Shown here piece after piece: positions 6,980 to 13,783 of a stretch of DNA of 26,042 nt. The notes under the pieces were generated by a model. It ran no database searches. It was not told the DNA's origin and saw only the letters and a list, made by a program, of their open reading frames with translations. The translations under genes and the position numbers were made by a program. The stretch is from assembly GCA_030431085.1 (NCBI GenBank), contig JAUIJW010000006.1, positions 1-26,042 on the forward strand, written 5' to 3'. How positions within the stretch are numbered: the stretch's first letter is position 1; each line of letters opens with the position of its first letter. This stretch comes from Bacteroidia bacterium. Its GTDB lineage: Bacteria > Bacteroidota > Bacteroidia > Flavobacteriales > Flavobacteriaceae.

Positions 6980-8437
6980 ATGCCCAATAAAAGATTTTCT
7001 TTAAGTACTAGAATATTTATTGCCATGATTTTTTTAGTGGTAAGTGCCTCTGTATTAATTGTTGTAATCACTATTTTTCAATACAATGAACAGGCCGAAG
7101 ACTATCACATTTTACGTTTAGAGCGAAAAGAAGAAGCGATTAAGGCGGCTATTGCGTATGAGTTGAGTGATAGTAAAGAGTTTCCTATTGAGACTTATTA
7201 TTTACCCATTATTTTAGATAGTAAACTCAGTGAGATTTCAGATATTCATAATCTTGATATTAACATTTACGATTTAGAAGGTAAATTATTAAGAACCTCA
7301 CATCATCGATATAAAAACGATACTGTTATGGATGTTTTAAGCTCTTATATTTTAAGGGAGCTTAAAGATTCTCAAGCGCACCGAGTAGTATTGCCAAAAA
7401 AATCTCCAGATGGCAGGCTTTATAAATCCTCATATTCCTACATTTTAGATGCATTCGATGTACCCATTGGTATCATTGGAGTACCATATTTACAATATAA
7501 TTCTTTTCAAGATGAGGAGCTTAAAGAGTTTCTGTTTAGGCTAACTTTGGTGTATCTTTTTATACTGATTTTAGCCATTATTATTGCCTATTTTTTATCG
7601 AAATATATCACTAAATCGATAGAATCTGTAAGCTACAAGTTAAGGCAAACCAATTTTGAAAATCGTAATGAAAAGATTGATTTAGAAGATGCAAGTTCTG
7701 AGATTTACGGCTTGGTTAACTCATACAATAATATGATAGATCAACTTGAAGAAAGTGCTGTAAAATTGGCTCAGGCTGAGCGTAAGCATGCCTGGAAAGA
7801 AATGGCTAAGCAGGTAGCGCATGAGATAAAAAACCCATTAACACCCATGCGTTTAACGGTACAGAATTTTGCCCATAGATTTAATCCTTCAGACCCAGAA
7901 ATTCAACAAAAAATTAAAGATTTTTGCTCATCACTTATTCAAGAAATTGATACCATGAGCGAGATTGCCTCTGCGTTTTCGAGATTTGCTCAAATGCCAA
8001 ACCCGAAAAACGAAAATTTAAATGTGGTAGACGAGATAAAGCTAGCTTTAGATATTTTTCAAGAGAGGTTTATTCATTATTTACCAGAAGAACCTGAAGT
8101 GAGAGCTAATTTAGACCGCACTCAATTAACTAGAATAATTACTAATCTTATCACCAATGCCATACAGGCTGTTGCTCAAAAGAGTGATCCTAAAATTGAA
8201 GTTAGACTTCAGCAAAATATAGACGATATAATTATTGAAGTAGAAGATAATGGTGTGGGTATATCGAACAATGATGCTACACGTGTATTCGAACCTAAGT
8301 TTACAACCAAAACGAAAGGCATGGGCTTAGGCCTATCGATGGTTAAAAGTATGGTTGAGGCTAATAATGGGAGCATTACATTTGTTTCGAAACTAGATAA
8401 AGGATCAATTTTTACCGTAACTTTGCCTAAGAACTAG
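6980..8437 (+). CDS. Membrane sensor histidine kinase, NtrY-like
   Basis: A 485-residue two-component sensor. A first membrane helix (about 11-33) and a second (about 188-208) bracket a roughly 155-residue periplasmic sensor region with no domain I recognise. A HAMP-like linker (about 209-262) follows. The H-box AHEIKNPLTPMRL puts the phosphorylated His at 281; the 'HEIKNPLTP' form is typical of NtrY-type kinases. The ATPase half has the N-box ITNLITNAIQ (Asn389/Asn393), the G1 box EDNGVGIS (422-429), the F-box-like EPKFTTK and the G2 box GMGLGLSMV. No response regulator gene is adjacent, so its partner lies elsewhere. It is 75 bases after trpA and 13 bases before the enoyl-CoA hydratase gene, with which it is probably cotranscribed. 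The signal it senses cannot be read from the sequence. Confidence 0.88.
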   Translation: MPNKRFSLSTRIFIAMIFLVVSASVLIVVITIFQYNEQAEDYHILRLERKEEAIKAAIAYELSDSKEFPIETYYLPIILDSKLSEISDIHNLDINIYDLEGKLLRTSHHRYKNDTVMDVLSSYILRELKDSQAHRVVLPKKSPDGRLYKSSYSYILDAFDVPIGIIGVPYLQYNSFQDEELKEFLFRLTLVYLFILILAIIIAYFLSKYITKSIESVSYKLRQTNFENRNEKIDLEDASSEIYGLVNSYNNMIDQLEESAVKLAQAERKHAWKEMAKQVAHEIKNPLTPMRLTVQNFAHRFNPSDPEIQQKIKDFCSSLIQEIDTMSEIASAFSRFAQMPNPKNENLNVVDEIKLALDIFQERFIHYLPEEPEVRANLDRTQLTRIITNLITNAIQAVAQKSDPKIEVRLQQNIDDIIIEVEDNGVGISNNDATRVFEPKFTTKTKGMGLGLSMVKSMVEANNGSITFVSKLDKGSIFTVTLPKN

Positions 8438-8450
8438 AATTTTAATCAAG

Positions 8451-9224
8451 ATGAAATACCAAAATATACTTTTAGATATTGAAGCTAAATTAGCATTGAT
8501 AACTATTAATAGACCAAAAAAATTAAACGCACTTAACAAACTTACAATTGAAGAATTGCACCACGCGTTTCAACAATTAGCAAATAATAACGAGGTAAGA
8601 GCCATAGTTGTTACTGGAAGTGAAAATAAAGCCTTTGTCGCTGGAGCGGATATTGCTGAGTTTGCTAATTTTGATCAAATACAAGGTGAAGATTTGGCCA
8701 AGGTTGGTCAAGATTTACTATTTAATTTCATAGAAAATTTAAATAAACCGGTGATAGCTGCCATTAATGGTTTTGCTTTAGGTGGTGGGTTAGAATTAGC
8801 AATGGCATGTCATATTAGAGTGGCAAGTCAGAATGCTAAAATGGGCTTACCAGAAGTATCTCTAGGGTTAATTCCTGGTTATGGTGGTACACAAAGGTTA
8901 TCACAACTGGTTGGAAGAGGTAAAGCGCTTGAAATGATTACTACAGCAGGAATGCTAACTGCCCAACAGGCCTATGAGTTTAGATTGATTAATCATGTAG
9001 TTTCTCAAGAAGAATTGTTAGAATTTTGTGAAGATTTGGGGCTAAAAATCAGTAAAAATTCTAGCACAGCAATTACAGCAGCTATCAAAGCGGTCAATGC
9101 AAATTATAAAGATGGAGTTGATGGATTTACAACTGAAATTAATCAATTTGGTGCCTGTTTTGGAACTGAAGATTTTATTGAAGGAACCACAGCTTTCTTA
9201 GAAAAACGTAAGCCAAATTTTTAA
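8451..9224 (+). CDS. Enoyl-CoA hydratase/crotonase-family protein
   Basis: Crotonase superfamily, 257 residues. It probably hydrates short-chain trans-2-enoyl-CoA to 3-hydroxyacyl-CoA in beta-oxidation or a related acyl-CoA pathway. Both catalytic glutamates of true hydratases are present: Glu115 in ALGGGLELAMAC and Glu135 in GLPEVSLGLIPGYGGTQRL. The oxyanion-hole segments are AFVAGADIAEF (61-71) and GFALGGG (107-113). Keeping both Glu residues favours hydratase over isomerase, dehalogenase or DHNA synthase relatives, but the exact substrate is unknown. It follows the kinase gene by 13 bases and meets the convergent HD-domain gene tail to tail: the two stop codons overlap at 9222-9223. Confidence 0.88.
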   Translation: MKYQNILLDIEAKLALITINRPKKLNALNKLTIEELHHAFQQLANNNEVRAIVVTGSENKAFVAGADIAEFANFDQIQGEDLAKVGQDLLFNFIENLNKPVIAAINGFALGGGLELAMACHIRVASQNAKMGLPEVSLGLIPGYGGTQRLSQLVGRGKALEMITTAGMLTAQQAYEFRLINHVVSQEELLEFCEDLGLKISKNSSTAITAAIKAVNANYKDGVDGFTTEINQFGACFGTEDFIEGTTAFLEKRKPNF

Positions 9225-9877
9225 AGCTTACCATTCCATTCTTGAAAAAACTGCTCTAAGTATAATTCCATGAATTGATGTCTCTTATTTGCAATTTTTT
9301 TACCAGAAACTGTATTCATAGAGTCTTTCAAGAGTAGTAGTTTTTCATAAAAATGATTTATTGTTGGCGCTGTGCTGTTTTTATAGGTTTGTTTACTTAA
9401 ATGTTCTGTGGGTAAAATATTTGGATTGTAAAGTTCTCTATTTTTAAACCCGCCATAATTAAATGCTCTTGCAATGCCAATAGCACCGATAGCATCTAAC
9501 CGATCTGCATCTTGTACCACGTTTAATTCTAATGATTTAAACTTGGGTTTGCCATCTAAAGAATTTTTATATGAAATATTTTTGATGATATTGACTACGT
9601 GGTCGATGGTACTCGGGTTAACTTTTAATGAAGTAAGAAATTTTTCAGCTTTTTTAGGGGCGATGTTCTCATCACCATGATGAAATTTAGCATCGGCAAT
9701 ATCATGTAAAAGTGCTCCAAGCTCGACTACAAATAGATCTACCGGTTCATTTGCGGCAATCAGTAATGCATTTTTCCATACCCGTTCAATATGAAACCAA
9801 TCATGTCCTCCTTCTGCACCAGCAAGAGTTTCTTTAACAAATAGAATGGTTTGCTTGATAATTTCTGTTTTGTTCAT
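9221..9877 (-). CDS. HD-domain phosphohydrolase
   Basis: A cytosolic metal-dependent phosphohydrolase of the HD superfamily, 218 residues with the start chosen here. Metal ligands are His29 in HDWFHIERV, the His58-Asp59 doublet in ALLHDIAD, and Asp123 in VVQDADRLDAIG; the last block and FNYGG resemble the YedJ/YpgQ-type branch. I chose the ATG at 9877-9875. A Met codon 15 residues upstream (9922) is in frame, but those codons lie inside the terminator stem at 9890-9916 and spell no conserved sequence, while HD proteins of this type begin shortly before the 'GHDW' block. The substrate is unknown; nucleotides are the common guess. The gene lies just downstream of the bacilliredoxin gene on the same strand but behind its terminator. 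Confidence 0.82.
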   Translation of the reverse strand: MNKTEIIKQTILFVKETLAGAEGGHDWFHIERVWKNALLIAANEPVDLFVVELGALLHDIADAKFHHGDENIAPKKAEKFLTSLKVNPSTIDHVVNIIKNISYKNSLDGKPKFKSLELNVVQDADRLDAIGAIGIARAFNYGGFKNRELYNPNILPTEHLSKQTYKNSTAPTINHFYEKLLLLKDSMNTVSGKKIANKRHQFMELYLEQFFQEWNGKL

Positions 9878-9880
9878 AGG

Positions 9881-9916
9881 TAAAAATAAAAAGCCTTCGC
9901 ATAAAGCGAAGGCTTT
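9881..9916 (-). terminator. Intrinsic terminator after the bacilliredoxin gene, abutting the HD gene start
   Basis: AAAGCCTTCGC (9890-9900) and GCGAAGGCTTT (9906-9916) form a perfect 11-base-pair stem with a 5-base loop. On the minus strand the stem runs into a U-rich tract (TTTTTATTTTTA). The hairpin begins about 17 bases after the bacilliredoxin stop, and its U-tract ends about 3 bases before the ATG of the HD gene. Confidence 0.85.
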
Positions 9917-9933
9917 AACCATATTTTATAAAA

Positions 9934-10344
9934 TTAGCAATATTCTTCGTAGGCACCTACTAAGTTGGCAGCAATCATATCGGCAGATCTTCCTTCAATA
10001 TGATGACGCTCTAACATATGTACTAATTGACCATCTTTAAACAACGCTACACAAGGAGATGACGGTGGAAATGGTACCATGTTTTCTCTAGCTTTAGCCG
10101 TAGCCTCAGCATCAACACCTGCAAAAACAGTCGTTAGGTTATTTGGTGTTTTGTCAAATTCTAAAGAAGCAATAACCCCAGGTCTTGCGGTTCCGGCAGC
10201 GCAACCACAAACAGAGTTTACAACTAATAACGTGGTGCCATCTTTGGCTAATGTAGCCTCAACATCTGCAGCAGTATGTAATTCATTAAAACCAGCATTA
10301 ACAAGTTCTTGACGCATTGGCTTTACTATTTCTTCTGGATACAT
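9934..10344 (-). CDS. BrxA/BrxB-family bacilliredoxin (YphP/YqiW type)
   Basis: A 136-residue thioredoxin-fold protein of the family that carries a CGC motif and, in Firmicutes, removes bacillithiol from oxidised proteins. The motif is VNSVCGCAAGTARPG with Cys46 and Cys48; Cys98 in PPSSPCVALF and the C-terminal Cys136 are also present. Length and the N-terminal YPEEIVKPMRQEL are typical of the family. Whether this organism makes bacillithiol cannot be seen here; some Bacteroidota encode the pathway. A consensus -7 element lies 34 bases upstream of the start, next to a long inverted repeat, and a strong terminator follows the gene, so it is probably a single-gene transcript. Acidic, soluble and cytosolic by composition. 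Confidence 0.88.
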   Translation of the reverse strand: MYPEEIVKPMRQELVNAGFNELHTAADVEATLAKDGTTLLVVNSVCGCAAGTARPGVIASLEFDKTPNNLTTVFAGVDAEATAKARENMVPFPPSSPCVALFKDGQLVHMLERHHIEGRSADMIAANLVGAYEEYC

Positions 10345-10377
10345 ATTGATATATTTTTATAGTTTAAAATCTTGCCA

Positions 10378-10385
10378 CAAAGATA
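10378..10385 (-). promoter_or_regulatory. Predicted -7 element of the bacilliredoxin gene
   Basis: Read on the minus strand this is TATCTTTG, a perfect TAnnTTTG. It predicts a transcription start near 10374 and a leader of about 30 bases before the ATG at 10344. No clear -33 TTG is seen; that region is occupied by the inverted repeat at 10385-10427. Confidence 0.45.
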
Positions 10386-10427
10386 AGGATTACTTTACAA
10401 AGCCGTAAGCTTTAGTAAAGAATCCTT
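10385..10427. repeat. Long imperfect inverted repeat (18 base pairs) between divergent genes
   Basis: The arms are AAGGATT-A-CTTTAC-AAAGC (10385-10403) and GCTTT-A-GTAAAG-AATCCTT (10409-10427). All 18 positions pair, with two single-A bulges (10392 and 10414) and the loop CGTAA. It is symmetric around 10406 and has no U-tract on either strand, so it does not look like a terminator. It lies directly upstream of the bacilliredoxin -7 element, over the -33 region, which suits an operator. Confidence 0.6.
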
Positions 10428-10477
10428 AGTATCATCAATTATACATTATTGGAAGTGATCATTCTCTTAAGAAATTC

Positions 10478-10485
10478 TATATTTG
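10478..10485 (+). promoter_or_regulatory. Predicted -7 element of the TerB/DnaJ gene
   Basis: TATATTTG is a perfect TAnnTTTG. It predicts a transcription start near 10490, about 18 bases before the ATG at 10508. No TTG is found at the usual -33 spacing; the nearest, at 10449-10451, is 26 bases upstream. Confidence 0.4.
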
Positions 10486-10507
10486 TTGTTTTTGCAAAAT
10501 AATATTT

Positions 10508-11242
10508 ATGACAAATTTTTCTAAGTGGTTAGGTGCTGGGTTAGGTTGGACATTTGGTGGCCCCATTGGAGGTGTGTTGGGTTTTGTATTAGGCACTTTT
10601 ATCGATGAATTTTCAGAGGCTGATTTAAAAGAGTTTAAGCAATCTCATTATGGAGATACTAATTCTGGCGATTTTGAAATAAGCTTATTAGTTTTAGCGG
10701 CCATTGTGATAAAATCTGATGGTAGTGTTGATAGAAGGGAGTTAAGTTTTGTAAGGAGCTCTTTTATAGGGATGTATGGTAAGAAAAGAGCAGAGCGAGC
10801 ATTCAAGTTATTTAAAGGTATAATTAAAGAAAACAATATTTCTACACCACAAGTTTGTAGGCAAATTAACCAAAATATGAATCATGCAGCTCGTCTGCAA
10901 TTGCTTCATTTTTTGTTTAACGTAGCGCGTTCTGATGGTAATGTGACCAAAAAGGAAATGCAAAAAATACAGACAATTGCAGGATATTTAAATATAAACC
11001 ATTCAGATTTCGAATCGATTAAAGCAATGTTTTACAAAGAGGTTAATAGCGCCTATAAAATTTTGGAAATAGATAAAACTGCAACGAATGATGAAGTGAA
11101 AAAAGCCTATCGTAAAATGGTAAAAAAATACCATCCAGATAAATTACAAAATTTGGGCCCAGAACACGTTAAAGGCGCAGAAGACAAATTTAGAGAAGTT
11201 CAGAAGGCCTATGAGCAAATACAGAAGGAACGCCGATTGTAA
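10508..11242 (+). CDS. TerB-like/DnaJ (DjlA-type) co-chaperone
   Basis: A 244-residue protein with the three-part plan of DjlA: a glycine-rich hydrophobic N-terminus (about 8-31, a likely membrane-associated segment), a central TerB-like helical domain (about 56-175; note the repeated acidic metal-type motifs IKSDGSVDRRE and ARSDGNVTKKE), and a C-terminal J domain (about 181-244). The J domain begins AYKILEIDKTATNDEVKKAY and carries the HPD tripeptide at 209-211, needed to stimulate the ATPase of DnaK. It therefore probably recruits Hsp70 to the membrane. Whether the N-terminal segment really spans the membrane is uncertain, because it is Gly-rich. The gene ends 1 base from the convergent methyltransferase gene. 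Confidence 0.85.
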   Translation: MTNFSKWLGAGLGWTFGGPIGGVLGFVLGTFIDEFSEADLKEFKQSHYGDTNSGDFEISLLVLAAIVIKSDGSVDRRELSFVRSSFIGMYGKKRAERAFKLFKGIIKENNISTPQVCRQINQNMNHAARLQLLHFLFNVARSDGNVTKKEMQKIQTIAGYLNINHSDFESIKAMFYKEVNSAYKILEIDKTATNDEVKKAYRKMVKKYHPDKLQNLGPEHVKGAEDKFREVQKAYEQIQKERRL

Positions 11243-11243
11243 T

Positions 11244-12056
11244 TTAAACTTTCGGGAGGCCTATTAAATAAGTTCCAACTACTTTTTGATTTTCTTTTTT
11301 TACAACGCCTTTACTCCATTGATAATGTGGATGAGGTTCTATATCTTTTAGTAGGAGGTCATAATCTGTCAAAGCATAAATTCTTTGAGAGGAGGCTTGA
11401 CCATCCCAAGCATAAAAAATGGGAATAATTGGTATGATGTAGGTTAAAGCAATTTGTTTTAAACTCAATGATTTAACTGCAGGAGTCATTAACAGTACCA
11501 TAATAATCATGATAATAATAGAAATAGGTAAAAACAAGCACCATAGTAAAAAAGGTATTTTGTTGTCGCTTAACTCGTAAATGAAAATAGGTTGTTGATG
11601 TGCTGAAGCTGATGCCAGTATTTTCTTAGCTTTATTTGGTGGCATATGATGAAAACAATTAATCATCGTTTTTAATCCCTTAGGTATTTGTTCAAACTCT
11701 TCTGCATCTACAGACTTGTTTGAATAGCTAATAGATGGATGCTCTTGGTACTTTTTGATTACTTGCTTATTAGGGAACTTGTCGGTAAGATTAAGCGTTA
11801 TATTGGTGAGTTTTGGGTTAGATTTAATTTGTTCTAAAACGAGAGGCATAACACCACCAGAACCTGAACCTAAATCGACTATTTTTTCAAGATTTTGATC
11901 TATTAAAATTTTAGATAAAAAAGCTGAGAGAGCTTTATCTACCCCTAATAATTGCTGTAGCACAATAATTAAATTAGTTAAATAAGCTCTTAAGGAACTA
12001 GGAAACCAAGAACAATCTTCAAACTCAAATAGCTCAACTCTTTTCATCAACTTCAA
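11244..12056 (-). CDS. Class I SAM-dependent methyltransferase with C-terminal membrane segments
   Basis: 270 residues. The SAM-binding motif I is IVDLGSGSGGVMPLVL (59-74), followed by a typical Rossmann-type arrangement (TLNLTDKFP, then INCFHHMPP at 132-140). After the methyltransferase fold come two strongly hydrophobic stretches, about 167-191 and 198-216, then a short soluble tail. The enzyme therefore looks anchored to the inner membrane, and its substrate may be a lipid, a quinone-like molecule or a membrane protein; none can be named. The ATG at 12056 is used; a second Met three codons in is equally possible. It is divergent from the RNA methyltransferase gene, with a 56-base shared promoter region. 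Confidence 0.75.
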   Translation of the reverse strand: MKLMKRVELFEFEDCSWFPSSLRAYLTNLIIVLQQLLGVDKALSAFLSKILIDQNLEKIVDLGSGSGGVMPLVLEQIKSNPKLTNITLNLTDKFPNKQVIKKYQEHPSISYSNKSVDAEEFEQIPKGLKTMINCFHHMPPNKAKKILASASAHQQPIFIYELSDNKIPFLLWCLFLPISIIIMIIMVLLMTPAVKSLSLKQIALTYIIPIIPIFYAWDGQASSQRIYALTDYDLLLKDIEPHPHYQWSKGVVKKENQKVVGTYLIGLPKV

Positions 12057-12081
12057 ATCGATTTCGGGGGTGTTAATGAAT

Positions 12082-12089
12082 CAAATATA
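12082..12089 (-). promoter_or_regulatory. Predicted -7 element of the membrane methyltransferase gene
   Basis: Read on the minus strand this is TATATTTG, a perfect TAnnTTTG. The predicted start is near 12077, about 20 bases before the ATG at 12056. No TTG is visible at the -33 position. Confidence 0.4.
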
Positions 12090-12100
12090 GTTAAAATTTA

Positions 12101-12108
12101 TAGTTTTG
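12101..12108 (+). promoter_or_regulatory. Predicted -7 element of the TrmH-family gene
   Basis: TAGTTTTG matches TAnnTTTG and ends only 4 bases before the ATG at 12113, so the predicted transcript would start at or very near the start codon, that is, be leaderless. No good -33 element is seen. Confidence 0.4.
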
Positions 12109-12112
12109 TTTT

Positions 12113-12571
12113 ATGATTGATAACTTTAAAAATGAGTTTTTTGGTATTGGAATTTTAAATGGTAAAACACCAGAAAACCTTGGAGTATTATGGCGATCTG
12201 CCCAAAATATGGGTGCCAATTTTATTTTTAGTATTGGTAATCGATATGCCAAACAGGCCTGTGATACTCATAATGCAGTTAAAGCAATGCCGTATTTTCA
12301 TTATAAAACCTTTGAAGATTTTTATGAACATCTACCAAAAGGAGCGCGTATCGTGGGGGTAGAAAAAAGTGAAAAAGCTGTGGACTTAGAGAGTTTTCAT
12401 CATCCAAGACGCTGTGTTTATTTACTTGGCGCAGAAGATCATGGATTGTCTAATTTGGCTATAGAAAAATCACACCATTTAGTGCAGTTTAAATCTGTTT
12501 TAAGCCTAAACGTTGCTGTGGCAGGAAGCATAGTGATGTATGATCGACAGCTCGAAAAGCCACGCTGTTAA
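12113..12571 (+). CDS. TrmH/SpoU-family RNA 2'-O-methyltransferase
   Basis: A 152-residue SPOUT (trefoil-knot) methyltransferase. The three family motifs are present: motif 1 PENLGVLWRSAQNMGA (20-35, with Asn22 and the catalytic-type Arg28), motif 2 VYLLGAEDHGLS and motif 3 SLNVAVAGSIVMYDR, which form the SAM-binding knot. It would methylate a ribose 2'-hydroxyl in tRNA or rRNA. It is short and lacks an extra RNA-binding domain, so it resembles TrmL-sized enzymes more than full-length TrmH or RlmB, but the target nucleotide cannot be assigned. It ends 7 bases from the convergent protease-like gene. Confidence 0.85.
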   Translation: MIDNFKNEFFGIGILNGKTPENLGVLWRSAQNMGANFIFSIGNRYAKQACDTHNAVKAMPYFHYKTFEDFYEHLPKGARIVGVEKSEKAVDLESFHHPRRCVYLLGAEDHGLSNLAIEKSHHLVQFKSVLSLNVAVAGSIVMYDRQLEKPRC

Positions 12572-12578
12572 CTTAAGA

Positions 12579-13772
12579 TTATTCTTTGATTAAGGTAAGC
12601 TCTTTGGCTAAACCTTCTTTGTTTTTGTAAACTATATGAAGCGTATCTGTATCTTTAAAAATAGAAGGTTTGGTTACAAAATTACAATAAGGAATTTTAG
12701 TATAATCGATATTATTAATACTAAGAATCTGGTCGCCAGACTTAATTTTGCCCTTCAAAGTATTATCCCAAACAATGCCTACTGCAATTTTATTTTTTAT
12801 CATCGTGGTTGAAATACCAAATAGTTTTTCATTGACATCTACAACCGTATTCTTCCCTTTAGGGTGAAAATAAAACCTTTTGCCTTCAAAGTTTAAAGTT
12901 ACATCACCATGTGCCAATAACCCTGTACCCACTCTTGAATGATTATCTACTGTAGTTTGAGTGGCGACATTTTTGAATGTCATGTTTGCCACATGAAATT
13001 CTGGTATAAAACCTCTCAAATGCTTATTATTGTTCGCATTACCAAACAAGCTAATGCTACTAGTGCCAACCCCAGAACTTACATTATTAAGGATGTGGTG
13101 TGGCTTAATTTTTTTATAGGTTTTAATACTTAAATCATATAGGTCTGGCATGCCAGTATCAAATAATAAACTTTCTTTGGCTGTTTTATGACCTTTTAGT
13201 TGAATAGGAATATATGGACTTTTTTGATTGCCCACTAAGGTCATAGGTATACCATCATCAAATTTGGCATCTATAGTGTCAATTTTATTAGTAATAGCAA
13301 TTATTTTTTTATCTAAATTAATATGTAGAACAGAGTTGCGTAATAAATTACTGCCAATAAAACCATCAATATCAAAGCAATCGAAAATAATATTTTCATC
13401 TAGCTCATAAACTAGGTTTGGTATGTTTTTAAAGGTAATCTCGCCCAAAGTAAGTCTTGGAATAGATACTACTTTCATGGTGCGCTTTTTGTTATTTGCA
13501 TCTCGTACGATATTGGTTTTAAGAGCTCTGGTTTTGATGCTGTTTTTTAGTTTAGAGGTGATTAAGTTTGGGGCACCAGTATCTAGTAAAAATCGATAAG
13601 TAACTCCTTCGATAACTACCGGAATAATGATCTTTCCTTTAAGATACTCAAAAGCAATCTCGGTATAATATTCCTTGTCTAATGCTTTACCTTTATTTAG
13701 GTTTTTTTGAGTATAAGCCGAGGTATGAATAAAAAATAGGCTCAATAAAGCAAAAATGTACTGTTTTTTCAT
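12579..13772 (-). CDS. Exported two-lobed retropepsin-like aspartic protease with PDZ domain
   Basis: 397 residues. An N-terminal signal peptide (Lys-Lys, then a hydrophobic run, ending near HTSAYTQ at about 21-22) has no lipobox cysteine, so the product is periplasmic or outside the cell and not a lipoprotein. Two aspartic protease-type active-site motifs are visible: FLLDTGAPNLIT (Asp64) and LLFDTGMPDLYDLS (Asp205). Each lies in a beta-rich repeat of about 110-140 residues (GFIGSNLLR after the first; a GTGLLAHGDVTLNF match after the second), so one chain could form the paired catalytic site. The C-terminal 80 residues form a PDZ-like domain (KIKSGDQILSINNI). The substrate is unknown. It is last of three same-strand genes, 11 bases after the phosphoesterase gene. 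Confidence 0.8.
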   Translation of the reverse strand: MKKQYIFALLSLFFIHTSAYTQKNLNKGKALDKEYYTEIAFEYLKGKIIIPVVIEGVTYRFLLDTGAPNLITSKLKNSIKTRALKTNIVRDANNKKRTMKVVSIPRLTLGEITFKNIPNLVYELDENIIFDCFDIDGFIGSNLLRNSVLHINLDKKIIAITNKIDTIDAKFDDGIPMTLVGNQKSPYIPIQLKGHKTAKESLLFDTGMPDLYDLSIKTYKKIKPHHILNNVSSGVGTSSISLFGNANNNKHLRGFIPEFHVANMTFKNVATQTTVDNHSRVGTGLLAHGDVTLNFEGKRFYFHPKGKNTVVDVNEKLFGISTTMIKNKIAVGIVWDNTLKGKIKSGDQILSINNIDYTKIPYCNFVTKPSIFKDTDTLHIVYKNKEGLAKELTLIKE

Positions 13773-13783
13773 AAGTGTTTACA

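Noticed and set aside
9878..9922. 15-residue N-terminal extension of the HD-domain protein from an upstream Met codon
   Set aside because: Those codons fall in the terminator hairpin of the upstream gene and do not resemble the family; the ATG at 9877 gives a normal start.
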